A DNA stretch of 64,000 bases from RPQJ01 sp963793005. GTDB taxonomy: Bacteria > Pseudomonadota > Gammaproteobacteria > Steroidobacterales > Steroidobacteraceae. This document shows, piece by piece, positions 34,711 through 46,825 of the stretch. The notes beneath the pieces are model-generated. The model was not told the origin of the DNA and did no database searches. It was given only the letters and a program-made list of their open reading frames with translations. The number at the start of each line of letters is the position of its first letter. Positions within the stretch are counted from its first letter, which is position 1. The translations under genes were made by a program, and so were the position numbers. The stretch covers positions 930,001 through 994,000 of the forward strand of contig CAWBYP010000002.1 in assembly GCA_963793005.1 (NCBI GenBank). Reading direction: 5' to 3'.

Positions 34711-36171
34711 ATGACTACCACGACACGAGTCGCAATCATCGGCGCGGGCCACTCCGGCATCTGCCTGGGCATGCTTTTGAAGCGCGCCGGCATCGACGAC
34801 TTCCTGGTCCTGGAGAAGGCGCCCACGCTGGGCGGCACCTGGCGCGAGAACACCTACCCGGGCGCGTCCTGCGACGCGCCATCGTTCCTGTACAGCTTCT
34901 CCTTCGCACAGAAGACCGACTGGAGCCGGCGCTTCGCTCTGCAGCCGGAGCTGCTCGGGTACTCGGTCCAGTGTGCAATCGAGGCCGGGATGCTGCCCCA
35001 TTGCCGGTTCAATTCCGACGTGGCGTCGGCCCTGTTCGACGAGGTGAGCTTGCGGTGGAGGATTGACCTTGCCGACGGCTCGACGATCGAGGCAGATTTC
35101 CTGGTGTCCGCAGTGGGCCAGCTCGATCGCCCTTCGATTCCCGACCTGCCGGGCCGCGGCGACTTCGTCGGACCGCAGTTCCACTCCGCGCGCTGGGACC
35201 ACTCCGTGGACCTGGCCGGGAAGCGCATTGCGGTGATCGGCAATGCGGCCAGCGCCGTGCAGTTCGTGCCGCAGATTGCACCTCTCGCGACGCAGCTCAC
35301 GATCTTCCAGCGATCGGCCAACTGGCTGCTGCCGCGCAACGACAAGCTCTACGCGCCATGGCTGCACCGCGCGATGAAGCGCTGGCCCTGGCTCGCGAAG
35401 TTGCGGCACGACTGGCAGTGGTTCTTCTTCGGCGAAATGATGCTCACACCGCTGATGAAGCGGGTGCGCATTGCGCAGTGGGCCGCGCGGCAGCGGGCGC
35501 TGGCGCACCTGCGCAGGCAGGTCGACGACCCTGCGCTGCGCGCGAAGCTGGTGCCCGACTATCCCGTTGGCGCGCGACGGGTGCTGTTCAACGACGACTA
35601 TTACCCGTCACTTGGCCGCCGCAACGTACGGCTGGAGACGGAATCCATCGAGCGCATCGAGCCGATCGGCATCCGTACGCGCGACGGCGAACTGCACGTA
35701 GCTGATGTGATCGTGTTCGCGACCGGGTTCAAGGCGACGGAATTCCTGGCGCCGATCCAGGTTACCGGGCCCGGCGGTCATGCGCTTGCGGCGGAATGGC
35801 AGCGCGGCGCGCACGCGTACCTGGGTGTTACTGTGAGCGGGTTCCCGAATTTCTTCATGCTCTACGGGCCGAACACCAATCTCGGGCATAACAGCATCCT
35901 GGTGATGATCGAGGCGCAGGCCGGATATATCGTCCAGGCGATCGAGATCCTTCGGATCCGCGGCCTCCGGAGCATTGACGTCAAGCGAGAGGTGATGGAG
36001 GAGTACAATGGTCGCCTGGCGCGGGATCTCGCGAAATCCGTCTGGGCTGACGCTAAGAGCAGCTGGTACAAGCTCGCGGACGGAACCATCACCAATAACT
36101 GGCCGCACAGCACGATCCGGTACCGCCGGCTGCTGAGGACGGTGGATCTCGACGACTACCACGTCGGTTGA
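34711..36171 (+). CDS. Flavin-containing monooxygenase (FMO/Baeyer-Villiger type)
   Basis: 486 residues. FAD-binding GAGHSGICLG at residues 11-20, GGTWRENTYPGASCDAPS, the class B signature FVGPQFHSARW (F-x-G-x3-H-x3-W) and an NADPH-binding GNAASAVQFVP. A late LYGPNTNLGHNSI is frequent in Baeyer-Villiger-like members. The enzyme should oxygenate a ketone, sulphide or amine using NADPH and O2; the substrate cannot be read. It starts at ATG 34711, 7 bases after mtgA, perhaps co-transcribed by chance. There is no catabolic neighbour. Confidence 0.88.
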   Translation: MTTTTRVAIIGAGHSGICLGMLLKRAGIDDFLVLEKAPTLGGTWRENTYPGASCDAPSFLYSFSFAQKTDWSRRFALQPELLGYSVQCAIEAGMLPHCRFNSDVASALFDEVSLRWRIDLADGSTIEADFLVSAVGQLDRPSIPDLPGRGDFVGPQFHSARWDHSVDLAGKRIAVIGNAASAVQFVPQIAPLATQLTIFQRSANWLLPRNDKLYAPWLHRAMKRWPWLAKLRHDWQWFFFGEMMLTPLMKRVRIAQWAARQRALAHLRRQVDDPALRAKLVPDYPVGARRVLFNDDYYPSLGRRNVRLETESIERIEPIGIRTRDGELHVADVIVFATGFKATEFLAPIQVTGPGGHALAAEWQRGAHAYLGVTVSGFPNFFMLYGPNTNLGHNSILVMIEAQAGYIVQAIEILRIRGLRSIDVKREVMEEYNGRLARDLAKSVWADAKSSWYKLADGTITNNWPHSTIRYRRLLRTVDLDDYHVG

Positions 36172-36250
36172 GGCCAGCGGAACTTCCGTGCCCGGCGCGG
36201 TTCGAACACACATGCAGCCGACCCTGGCAGCACCTTCTGGAGATAACCCC

Positions 36251-37165
36251 TTGTCCATGCAATTGAAACGCCCGCAGACCCACATTTCCCTCGTCGGCCT
36301 CGCCGTCCTCGCCGCGCTGGGGATCGCCGGCTGCGGCAAGAGCCCCGCCCCGGTTGAAACGGCTGCGCCATCGACGGAAATTGCGGCCCAGCAGGACGCG
36401 GCCAACGACGCCGCCCAGCAGCAGGCCGAAGCACTTGCCGCCAGGGAGCAGGAACTCGCGGATCGCGAGGCGGCCGTCAAGCAGCAGGAAATCGAGACCG
36501 AGCTCGCCCGGCGCAACGCCGAATCGGCCCAGCAGTCCGCGGCCGCATCAGCCGCGGCGGCCAAGAAGTCTGCGGCGCAGGCCAAGGCTGCCAGTGCCGC
36601 ACCACCCGCCAAGGTTGCGGCCGCGCAGCCCCAGCAGCCGCCCCCGCCGCCCCTGCCGATCATGATTCCGGCCGGCACGCCGCTCTCGATCGAGTTCGTC
36701 TCAGCGGTAAACACCAAGAACACCGCGGTCGGGAACGCCGTCCAGGGCCGCCTCGCCTCTGACCTCGTCGTGAACGGACGGCTGGCAGCACCCGCGGGTT
36801 CCACGGTCACCGGCACGGTCACCGAGGCCGTGTCCGGCAGCAACCAGATTGGCGGCATGCCGTCGGTGGCGGTCACGTTCAACAGCCTTTCAACCGTCAG
36901 CGGCCCGGTCGCGATCAGCGCACGCGTCAGGCAGCAGGGTGCGAGCGAAACCGGCAAGGACGCCGCCAAGGTCGTCGGTACGACAGCGGCTGGAGCCGTC
37001 ATCGGTCACCAGGTGAACAGCAAGAACGGCGCGGTGGTCGGCGGCCTGATCGGCGGCGCGGCCGGCCTCGGGATCGCGAAGAAGACCGGCGACGACGTCA
37101 AGATCGCGGCGGGCACCGTCGTGAACGTTCCGCTCGACAGCGCCATCCAGGTCAGCGGCGGCTGA
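36251..37165 (+). CDS. Predicted lipoprotein with coiled-coil and glycine-zipper region
   Basis: About 304 residues. Signal: hydrophobic VGLAVLAALGIAG then cysteine (lipobox IAGC). After it come a Gln/Ala/Glu-rich coiled coil (AREQELADREAAVKQQE), a proline stretch and a beta-rich domain starting IPAGTPLSIEFVSAVNTK. The end has small-residue repeats (GAVVGGLIGGAAGLGIAKK) resembling glycine-zipper/Rick_17kDa-type segments. I take TTG 36251 because GGAG lies 8 bases upstream; ATG 36257 gives nearly the same protein. Specific function unknown; likely an outer-membrane or periplasmic structural lipoprotein. Confidence 0.75.
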   Translation: MSMQLKRPQTHISLVGLAVLAALGIAGCGKSPAPVETAAPSTEIAAQQDAANDAAQQQAEALAAREQELADREAAVKQQEIETELARRNAESAQQSAAASAAAAKKSAAQAKAASAAPPAKVAAAQPQQPPPPPLPIMIPAGTPLSIEFVSAVNTKNTAVGNAVQGRLASDLVVNGRLAAPAGSTVTGTVTEAVSGSNQIGGMPSVAVTFNSLSTVSGPVAISARVRQQGASETGKDAAKVVGTTAAGAVIGHQVNSKNGAVVGGLIGGAAGLGIAKKTGDDVKIAAGTVVNVPLDSAIQVSGG

Positions 37166-37170
37166 TCACC

Positions 37171-37188
37171 CGGCCGGGCGGCCGTTTC
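37171..37188 (+). terminator. Weak terminator-like hairpin after the lipoprotein gene
   Basis: CGGCC-GGGC-GGCCG followed by TTT lies 5 bases after the lipoprotein stop and ahead of the convergent metH stop. The stem is short and the T-run is only three, so the call is tentative. Confidence 0.35.
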
Positions 37189-37195
37189 GCGGCAC

Positions 37196-40898
<3,703 letters not shown>

Positions 40899-40900
40899 CG

Positions 40901-41824
40901 TCAGGCTCCCTGCGCCGGGCGTGCCGCAGCGGGCCGCACGCCGAGTGCGTGGCAGATCGCATAGGTGAGTTCCGCACGGTTCAAGGTGTAGAAGTGGAAT
41001 TCCTGGACGCCATGTTCCTGCAGACGGCGCACCTGGTCGATCGCAACACTTGCGGCGATCATGCGCCGCGTCTCCGGATCGTCGTCCAGGCCGTCGAACC
41101 GGTGGGCGAGCCAGTCGGGCACGCTGGCACCGCAGCGCTGCGCGAAGCGGAGCATCTGCGGAAAGCGCGTGATGGGCAGGATGCCGGGCACCAGTTCAGC
41201 CTCGATGCCTCGCGCGACGCAGCGATCGCGGAAACGCAGGAACGCGTCGGTGTCGAAGAAGAACTGAGTGATAGCGCGGTCCGCGCCCGCATCGATCTTT
41301 GCCTCGAGCCGGTCAAGGTCAAAGTCGGCGTCCGGGGCCTCCGGATGGGTCTCGGGATAGGCCGCGACCGAGATCTCGAAATCGCCGACGGTGCGCAGTC
41401 CCCGCACCAGGTCCTCGGCGTAGGCGAATCCGCCGGGCTCGGGTCGGTACGCGCCCTGACCGACCGGCGCGTCGCCGCGCAGCGCGACGATGTGCCGCAC
41501 GCCCGAGTCCCAGTAGCCACGCGCGATCTCGAGGATCTCCTCGCGCCGCGCCCCGATGCAGGTGAGGTGCGGTGCCGGCGTGAGCGCGGTCTCGCCGAGG
41601 ATGCGCGTGACCACGTTGTGCGTGCGCTCGCGCGTCGAACCATCCGCACCGTAGGTAACCGAGACGAAGCGCGGCGCCAGCGGCGCGAGCCGCTGTATCG
41701 ACGTCCACAGCGTCGCCTCCATCTGCGCGTCGTTAGGCGGGAAGAATTCAAAGGACACCAGCACCGGCTTGCGCAGTCCGGCGACGGCCGAGTCGATCAC
41801 ATCACGCAGAGCGCCCGCTTCCAT
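40901..41824 (-). CDS. metF: 5,10-Methylenetetrahydrofolate reductase
   Basis: 307 residues, FAD-dependent TIM-barrel. VSFEFFPPNDAQMEATLW with the catalytic glutamate, VTYGADGSTRERTHNVV, HLTCIGARREEILEIARGYWDSGVRHIVALRGD, and the FFFDTDAFLRFRDRC segment are typical. It makes the 5-methyl-THF used by MetH, encoded immediately downstream. ATG 41824 lies 25 bases after the regulator's stop codon, suggesting an operon. Confidence 0.97.
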   Translation of the reverse strand: MEAGALRDVIDSAVAGLRKPVLVSFEFFPPNDAQMEATLWTSIQRLAPLAPRFVSVTYGADGSTRERTHNVVTRILGETALTPAPHLTCIGARREEILEIARGYWDSGVRHIVALRGDAPVGQGAYRPEPGGFAYAEDLVRGLRTVGDFEISVAAYPETHPEAPDADFDLDRLEAKIDAGADRAITQFFFDTDAFLRFRDRCVARGIEAELVPGILPITRFPQMLRFAQRCGASVPDWLAHRFDGLDDDPETRRMIAASVAIDQVRRLQEHGVQEFHFYTLNRAELTYAICHALGVRPAAARPAQGA

Positions 41825-41849
41825 CGTCGATCTCCCTGGTCATCGGCCG

Positions 41850-42773
41850 TCAGGCGGCCTGCTCCACTCGCCCCGGCGATGCCGTGGCGAGGATCACGTG
41901 TATTTCGCCAGCATCCGCCGGCCGGATCCGCTCGCAGGCGAGGCCTTCTTCGGCCATCCAGTTCCTGAGCGTTGCCAGCGAGTTACCGGAACCTGCTCGA
42001 CCGGACAAGGCTTCATAGTCCTCGATGACCAGCAGGCGACCTTCGCGCCGGAGCACGCGGGCCGCCACGCGCAGCCACTCGCCTCTGCGCGATTCCGGCC
42101 CGAGCACGCGATCCAGTACGACCACGTCGAAACTCGCGGCTGCGGGCGCAACACCGGGCAGGTCGCCATGCTGCAGTTCGCAGTGCGACAGCCCTCCGCT
42201 GTGCAGGCTCGCGCGCGCCTTCTGCACCTCGTGCCGGGATTCGCTGACACCGACCATCCGGCGCGTCCGGGGCCCGATCGCGTGAAGCATTTCTGCCGGG
42301 GCCGGACCCGCGTAGAGAACAGCTTCGTAGCCGCTACGCCCGAGCTCGGCGACGACCAGGTCTGTAAGGTCCTGGATCGACGCTGCGTCTGTCGAATGTC
42401 CTTCCGCGGCCTCGATGCCCGGTCCACCCTGCTGCGTTCGCCCGGCGAGCGCGGCATTTGCTCGTTCGTGGTCCAGCGCCAGCAAGGGGTCGTCCGGGTC
42501 GAGCAGGTCGAGCAGCGAACGTACCAGCGCCGCGCCTTCCCCATCGGCCGGCACCCGGTGAAAGACCCAGTGCTGCTCGCGGAATCTCTCCAGCAACCCG
42601 CCGTCGTTCAGCAGTTTCAAGTGCCGCGATACACGCGGCTGGCTCTGGCCCAGGATCCCGGTCAACTCTGAAACGGTGAATTCGCCAAGCGCAAGGACCG
42701 CCAGCAGCCTAAGACGGCTGGGCTCGGCGGCGGCCTTCAGGCCCCGCAGCAGGTATTGGTGTGATTGGGTCAT
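41850..42773 (-). CDS. ArsR-family HTH regulator fused to a SAM-methyltransferase-like domain
   Basis: 307 residues. Residues 1-95 form an ArsR winged helix (LRGLKAAAEPSRLRLLAVLALGEFTVSELTGILGQSQPRVSRHLKLL). Residues 135-300 are a class I methyltransferase-like fold with LVVAELGRSGYEAVLYAGP, ELQHGDLPGV and ASFDVVVLDRVLG. The glycine-rich AdoMet motif is degenerate, so it may bind AdoMet or S-adenosylhomocysteine as a signal rather than catalyse. Position directly upstream of metF-metH points to control of the methionine cycle, as described for SahR-type ArsR regulators (family knowledge, not shown here). ATG 42773 is chosen because an AT-rich dyad lies just upstream. Confidence 0.85.
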   Translation of the reverse strand: MTQSHQYLLRGLKAAAEPSRLRLLAVLALGEFTVSELTGILGQSQPRVSRHLKLLNDGGLLERFREQHWVFHRVPADGEGAALVRSLLDLLDPDDPLLALDHERANAALAGRTQQGGPGIEAAEGHSTDAASIQDLTDLVVAELGRSGYEAVLYAGPAPAEMLHAIGPRTRRMVGVSESRHEVQKARASLHSGGLSHCELQHGDLPGVAPAAASFDVVVLDRVLGPESRRGEWLRVAARVLRREGRLLVIEDYEALSGRAGSGNSLATLRNWMAEEGLACERIRPADAGEIHVILATASPGRVEQAA

Positions 42774-42782
42774 AGGATGCAA

Positions 42783-42802
42783 ATATAAACAACTCTTGAT
42801 AT
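42783..42802 (-). promoter_or_regulatory. Candidate operator upstream of the ArsR-type regulator
   Basis: On the coding strand, ATATCAAGAGTTGTTTATAT is an imperfect palindrome centred on GAG (CAA-gag-TTG core, AT-rich arms), ending 9 bases before the regulator's ATG. It stands out in DNA of about two-thirds GC. Position and form fit an autoregulatory ArsR operator controlling the met operon; binding is inference. Confidence 0.4.
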
Positions 42803-42820
42803 TCATGCTACATGGACAAG

Positions 42821-42883
42821 AAAATAGGTGCCTGGCACCGAATTAACCGGGCTGAAAACCGTTGCCAGGCACCTGATTGTTAT
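42821..42883. repeat. Inverted repeat of the AATAGGTGCC family
   Basis: AAAATAGGTGCCTGGCACC at 42821-42839 shares the core of the 18361 element. A second arm, TGCCAGGCACCT, ends near 42883 and pairs with AGGTGCCTGGCA of the first over 12 bp, enclosing about 35 bases. The unit separates the met operon from the kinase gene. I see no transposase nearby. Confidence 0.7.
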
Positions 42884-42936
42884 GATGTGCGGAATTCCTT
42901 GAGCCCAGACCCACATGACGACCCGCCGGGCCGCCA

Positions 42937-43650
42937 ATGACTGACCCACTGAACCAGCCCGGGGCCGCGGAAGGCTCGCCGGGCGTACGCGCGCCCTTCA
43001 CCCGCATCGAATTCGAACGAGGCGAACGTCGTCCGCTCAGCGAGGGCCGCTGGGCGAATGCGGTGCTTTACCGCTACGAGCACGGCGGCTACAGCTGGGT
43101 GGTCAAGGATTTCGCCTCGAGGTCGTTCCTGGTCCGCAACCTGATAGGCCGTCTGCTGGTGAGGCGCGAACACCGCTGGCTCAGGCGCGTGGACGGCATC
43201 ACTGCGGCGCCCCAGCATGCGTTTCGCCTCGATGCTCATGCGCTGGCCTACCGATTCGTGCCCGGCAGGAGTCTGCGGCTGACCAAGGGCCCGGACCTTG
43301 CTCCCGGGTTCTTTCCGGCCCTGGAGCAGAGCCTCCTGCAGATGCACTTGCGGGCCCGGATCGTGCACCTCGACCTGCGCAACGCCCACAACATCCTGGT
43401 CACGGACGCGGGCGAGCCCTTCCTGCTCGATTTCCAGTCCTGCCTCGGCACACGCCTGCTTCCGCCGCCCCTGCGCCGCTTCGCCGAGCGCATCGACCTC
43501 GCGGCGATCTACAAGCACTGGACGAAGCGCAGCCCCGAAACACTGGGGCCTGAACGTGCCGCGGCACTCGCGCGCATGAACCTGCTGCGCCCGTTGTGGG
43601 TGCCGCGCGGGTATATTGGCGCGCGCCGGGCCGGCGACGGCCGCGACTGA
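42937..43650 (+). CDS. Small protein-kinase-like / LPS-kinase-like protein
   Basis: 237 residues. A kinase-like core is visible: WVVKDF holds the presumed ATP lysine, HLDLRNAHNILV is a catalytic loop (H-x-D-x4-N) and LLDFQSC corresponds to the metal-binding D-F. The compact size and sequence fit the RIO/WaaP/InaA-like group, some of which phosphorylate lipopolysaccharide core sugars; this substrate is inference. It starts at ATG 42937, 38 bases before a membrane methyltransferase-like gene on the same strand, with which it may act on the envelope. Confidence 0.75.
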   Translation: MTDPLNQPGAAEGSPGVRAPFTRIEFERGERRPLSEGRWANAVLYRYEHGGYSWVVKDFASRSFLVRNLIGRLLVRREHRWLRRVDGITAAPQHAFRLDAHALAYRFVPGRSLRLTKGPDLAPGFFPALEQSLLQMHLRARIVHLDLRNAHNILVTDAGEPFLLDFQSCLGTRLLPPPLRRFAERIDLAAIYKHWTKRSPETLGPERAAALARMNLLRPLWVPRGYIGARRAGDGRD

Positions 43651-43688
43651 CACGCCGACGGATTCGATTTCACGCCCGGGAGTAAACC

Positions 43689-44261
43689 GTGCTCGACGCC
43701 ATCCACCGCCTGTTCAACAACGCCACGCTGCGCAAGATCCTGGTCAAGAGCCGGGTCCTGCTCGGCATCGCCGTCCTTGCCGCGGTCGTCTGGTACCTGG
43801 ATCCCGACTGGCTGCTGCCCGGATTCCTGGTATCCATGTTCGGCGAGGCCATCCAGCTGTGGTGCTTTGCCTCGCTGGACAAAGGCCGCACGCTGGCGTT
43901 CAACGGCCCGTACGCAATAGTGCGAAACCCGATGTACCTCGGCCGCTATTTCATCCTGCTTGGCGGCCTGATGCTGCTCGGCCAGTGGTGGGTGCTGGCC
44001 GCATTCACCGTCGTGTATTACTTCTACATGGTGAACCGCGTGAAGCGCGAGGAAGAATACCTGCGCGGGCCGCTGGGCGAACCCTACCTGGACTACCTGC
44101 GCACAGTGAACCGCTTCCTGCCAGGCGCCCCCAAACCCGGCAGCCGGCTCGCGTTCTGGGACTGGAGGCTGCTGAAGCGCAACCACGGCACGACGAACCT
44201 GATCGCCACGCTAGGCTTCTGGATCATCGCCTGGTATGTGGCACGGATGATTGTTCACTGA
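43689..44261 (+). CDS. Isoprenylcysteine carboxyl methyltransferase-like membrane protein
   Basis: 190 residues with four or five hydrophobic segments. The conserved core GPYAIVRNPMYLGRY and the C-terminal EEEYLRGPLGEPYLDYLRTVNRFLP are the signature of the ICMT/PEMT superfamily, which methylates lipids or small hydrophobic substrates at the membrane using AdoMet. Bacterial members mostly have unknown substrates. It is co-directional with the preceding kinase-like gene and convergent with hslO; the 103-base spacer to hslO shows nothing I can name. Confidence 0.85.
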   Translation: MLDAIHRLFNNATLRKILVKSRVLLGIAVLAAVVWYLDPDWLLPGFLVSMFGEAIQLWCFASLDKGRTLAFNGPYAIVRNPMYLGRYFILLGGLMLLGQWWVLAAFTVVYYFYMVNRVKREEEYLRGPLGEPYLDYLRTVNRFLPGAPKPGSRLAFWDWRLLKRNHGTTNLIATLGFWIIAWYVARMIVH

Positions 44262-44364
44262 GCGACCATCGTGACCCCGGGGCCGCGGGACCGCCGTCGG
44301 AAAACCGCGGCACGCTGGCTGCCCATGCTTCACGCCGGCGGATCAGCGAGCCAACATCGGCTGC

Positions 44365-45282
44365 TCAATGAACGCCGCCGCCCGACACTTCCGGCGCGGG
44401 CGTGAGGATCGCGCCGGCATCCACGGCGTCGAAGCGGTAGCTGCGGCTGCAGAACTCGCAGCGAACCTCGACCGAGCCGCGCTCGGCGAGGATCGATTCG
44501 ACTTCGTCGCGGCCGAGTGAACGCAGCATCGCCGCGACGCGCTCGCGCGAGCAACTGCAGCGGAAGAACACCGGCGCGGACTCGAACATCCGAACGTCGT
44601 CCTCGGCAAACAGCCGCCGCAGTAGTTCGCGATCGGTGAGTTCGGCCAGCTCGGGCCCGGTTACGGTACCGGCCACGAGCTGCACGCGGTTCCACGCGTC
44701 CTCGATTTCTTCTTCCGACACGCCGCCGGTGCCGGACTCGGTCGCCGACGACGGTCGCGAGGTGACCGGCAGGCGCTGCAGCAGCAGGCCGCTCGCCTGC
44801 CCGGCGTCCGCTCGCAGCCAGAGCCGTGTTGGCAGCTGCTCGGAACTCTCGAAGTACTCGCGCAGGCAGTCGCTCATGCGTTCGCCGGTGAGCGGCACCA
44901 CGCCCTGGTAGCGGCTCGAGACGTCGTCGCCCTCGACGGTCACGGTCAATGTGCCGTCGCCGGAGAGCTCACGCAGGTCCAGCGTCGCCGGTGTGCCGCT
45001 GAACCTCGCGACTGCGCGAACCGCGAGACCGTCGGTGCATTCGACCAGCATCAGTCGCATCGGCCCTGCGCCGCGCAACTGCAGCGACAGCCGGCCCTGG
45101 AACTTCAGCGTCGCGGCCAGCAGCGTCGCGGCCGCGACCGCCTCGCCCAGGCTGTCACGCACCTCGGCCGGATAGTCGTGGTGCTCCATCATCGCGCGCC
45201 ACGCGGGACCGAGGTGCACCAGTTGCCCTCGGAACGGATAGCGCTCGAAGACGAAGCGGCGCAGCGAGTCCGACTGCCGCAT
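44365..45282 (-). CDS. hslO: Hsp33 redox-regulated chaperone
   Basis: 305 residues from ATG 45282. The N-terminal substrate-binding domain begins RQSDSLRRFVFERYPFRGQLV. The C-terminal zinc switch has CSC and CEFC separated by about 30 residues, the Hsp33 pattern CxCx(27-32)CxxC. It becomes an ATP-independent holdase when the cysteines are oxidised. The start is 2 bases after the fumarase stop, so the two are probably co-transcribed. A serine/threonine/glycine-rich insertion (SRPSSATESGTGG) lies in the middle. Confidence 0.96.
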   Translation of the reverse strand: MRQSDSLRRFVFERYPFRGQLVHLGPAWRAMMEHHDYPAEVRDSLGEAVAAATLLAATLKFQGRLSLQLRGAGPMRLMLVECTDGLAVRAVARFSGTPATLDLRELSGDGTLTVTVEGDDVSSRYQGVVPLTGERMSDCLREYFESSEQLPTRLWLRADAGQASGLLLQRLPVTSRPSSATESGTGGVSEEEIEDAWNRVQLVAGTVTGPELAELTDRELLRRLFAEDDVRMFESAPVFFRCSCSRERVAAMLRSLGRDEVESILAERGSVEVRCEFCSRSYRFDAVDAGAILTPAPEVSGGGVH

Positions 45283-45284
45283 CG

Positions 45285-46814
45285 TCAGGCGACGCGCACG
45301 GGGATGCCGAGGGTGCGGATCTTTTCCGACCACTCGGCCGGTGCAGTCGCATGCACCGACGTGCCGTTCGAATCCACCGCCACGGTGACCGGCATGTCCT
45401 TGACGTCGAATTCGTAGATCGCCTCCATGCCGAGCTCGCCGAAGGCCACGACGCGTGCCGAGCGGATCGCCTTCGAGACCAGGTAAGCCGCGCCGCCGAC
45501 CGCCATCAGGTAGGCGGCCTTGTGCTTGCGGATCGCCTCGATCGCCACCGGCCCCCGCTCGGACTTGCCGATCATCGCGATCAGGCCGGTCTTCTCGAGC
45601 ATCATCCCCGTGAACTTGTCCATGCGCGTCGCGGTCGTCGGGCCCGCCGGGCCAACCACTTCATCACGCACCGGGTCGACCGGGCCGACGTAGTAGATCA
45701 CGCGATTGGTGAAATCCACGCCCTCTGGCAATCCCTGCCCACTGGCGAACAGGTCGGCGATGCGCTTGTGCGCCGCGTCGCGGCCGGTGAGCATTTTTCC
45801 GTTCAGCAGCAGCGTCTCGCCGGGCTTCCAGCTCGCGACTTCGTCACGGGTCAGCGCGTTCAGGTCCACGCGACGCGAACTGGCGCCGGCGGCCCAGGTC
45901 ACCTTCGGCCAGGATTCCAGCGACGGCGGCTCGAGCACGGCCGGGCCCGAGCCGTCGAGCACGAAGTGCGCGTGCCGGGTCGCCGCGCAGTTCGGGATCA
46001 TCGCGACCGGCTTGGACGCAGCGTGGGTCGGATAGGTGAGGATCTTGACGTCGAGCACCGTCGTCAGCCCGCCGAGGCCCTGCGCGCCGATACCGAGCGC
46101 GTTGACCTTCTCGTACAGCGAGATCCTGAGTTCCTCGAGCTTGTTCGACGGACCGCGCTCGATGAGCTCGTGCATGTCGAGCGGTGCCATCAGCGATTCC
46201 TTCGCCAGCAGCATGGCTTTCTCGGCCGTTCCGCCGATACCGATCCCCAGCATGCCCGGCGGGCACCAGCCCGCACCCATGGTCGGCACGGTCTTCAACA
46301 CCCAGTCGTCGATCGAGTCGCTGGGATTGAGCATGACGAACTTCGACTTGTTCTCCGAGCCGCCGCCTTTTGCGGCGACCGTGACCTCGAGTTTGTCGCC
46401 GGGCACGAGCTCGACGTGGAACACCGCAGGCGTGTTGTCGCGCGTGTTCCTGCGGGTGAATGCCGGATCGTCCACCACGGACGCACGCAGCCGGTTGTCC
46501 GGGAACTCGTAGGCCCGGTGCACGCCCTCGTTCACCATCTCCGCCAGGCTGTGCTTCGTGTCCCAGCGCAGGTCCATGCCGACCTTCAGGAACATGTTCA
46601 CGATGCCGGTGTCCTGGCAGATCGGCCGATGTCCCTCGGCGCACATCCGCGAGTTGGTCAGGATCTGGGCAATCGCGTCGCGCGCGGCGGGCGACTGTTC
46701 GCGCTCGTAGGCGCGACCGAGATGCGCAATGTAGTCGGCCGGGTGATAGTAGGAAATGAACTGCAGCGCGTCGGCGACGCTCTGCACGAAGTCGTCCTCG
46801 CGGATCACGGTCAT
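45285..46814 (-). CDS. fumA: Fumarate hydratase, class I (4Fe-4S)
   Basis: 509 residues from ATG 46814. Iron-sulphur ligand regions are visible in PICQDTGIVNMFLKVG, GWCPPGMLGIGIGG and IPNCAATRHAHF. The C-terminal beta domain contains GPTTATRMDKFTGMMLEKTGLIAMIGKSERGP. Hydrates fumarate to malate; class I enzymes are oxygen sensitive. An apparently continuous frame from the gatB N-terminus into this gene exists only because gatB is frameshifted; there is no real fusion. It lies 11 bases downstream of gatB and upstream of hslO. Confidence 0.96.
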   Translation of the reverse strand: MTVIREDDFVQSVADALQFISYYHPADYIAHLGRAYEREQSPAARDAIAQILTNSRMCAEGHRPICQDTGIVNMFLKVGMDLRWDTKHSLAEMVNEGVHRAYEFPDNRLRASVVDDPAFTRRNTRDNTPAVFHVELVPGDKLEVTVAAKGGGSENKSKFVMLNPSDSIDDWVLKTVPTMGAGWCPPGMLGIGIGGTAEKAMLLAKESLMAPLDMHELIERGPSNKLEELRISLYEKVNALGIGAQGLGGLTTVLDVKILTYPTHAASKPVAMIPNCAATRHAHFVLDGSGPAVLEPPSLESWPKVTWAAGASSRRVDLNALTRDEVASWKPGETLLLNGKMLTGRDAAHKRIADLFASGQGLPEGVDFTNRVIYYVGPVDPVRDEVVGPAGPTTATRMDKFTGMMLEKTGLIAMIGKSERGPVAIEAIRKHKAAYLMAVGGAAYLVSKAIRSARVVAFGELGMEAIYEFDVKDMPVTVAVDSNGTSVHATAPAEWSEKIRTLGIPVRVA

Positions 46815-46825
46815 GTCGCGGCTCC

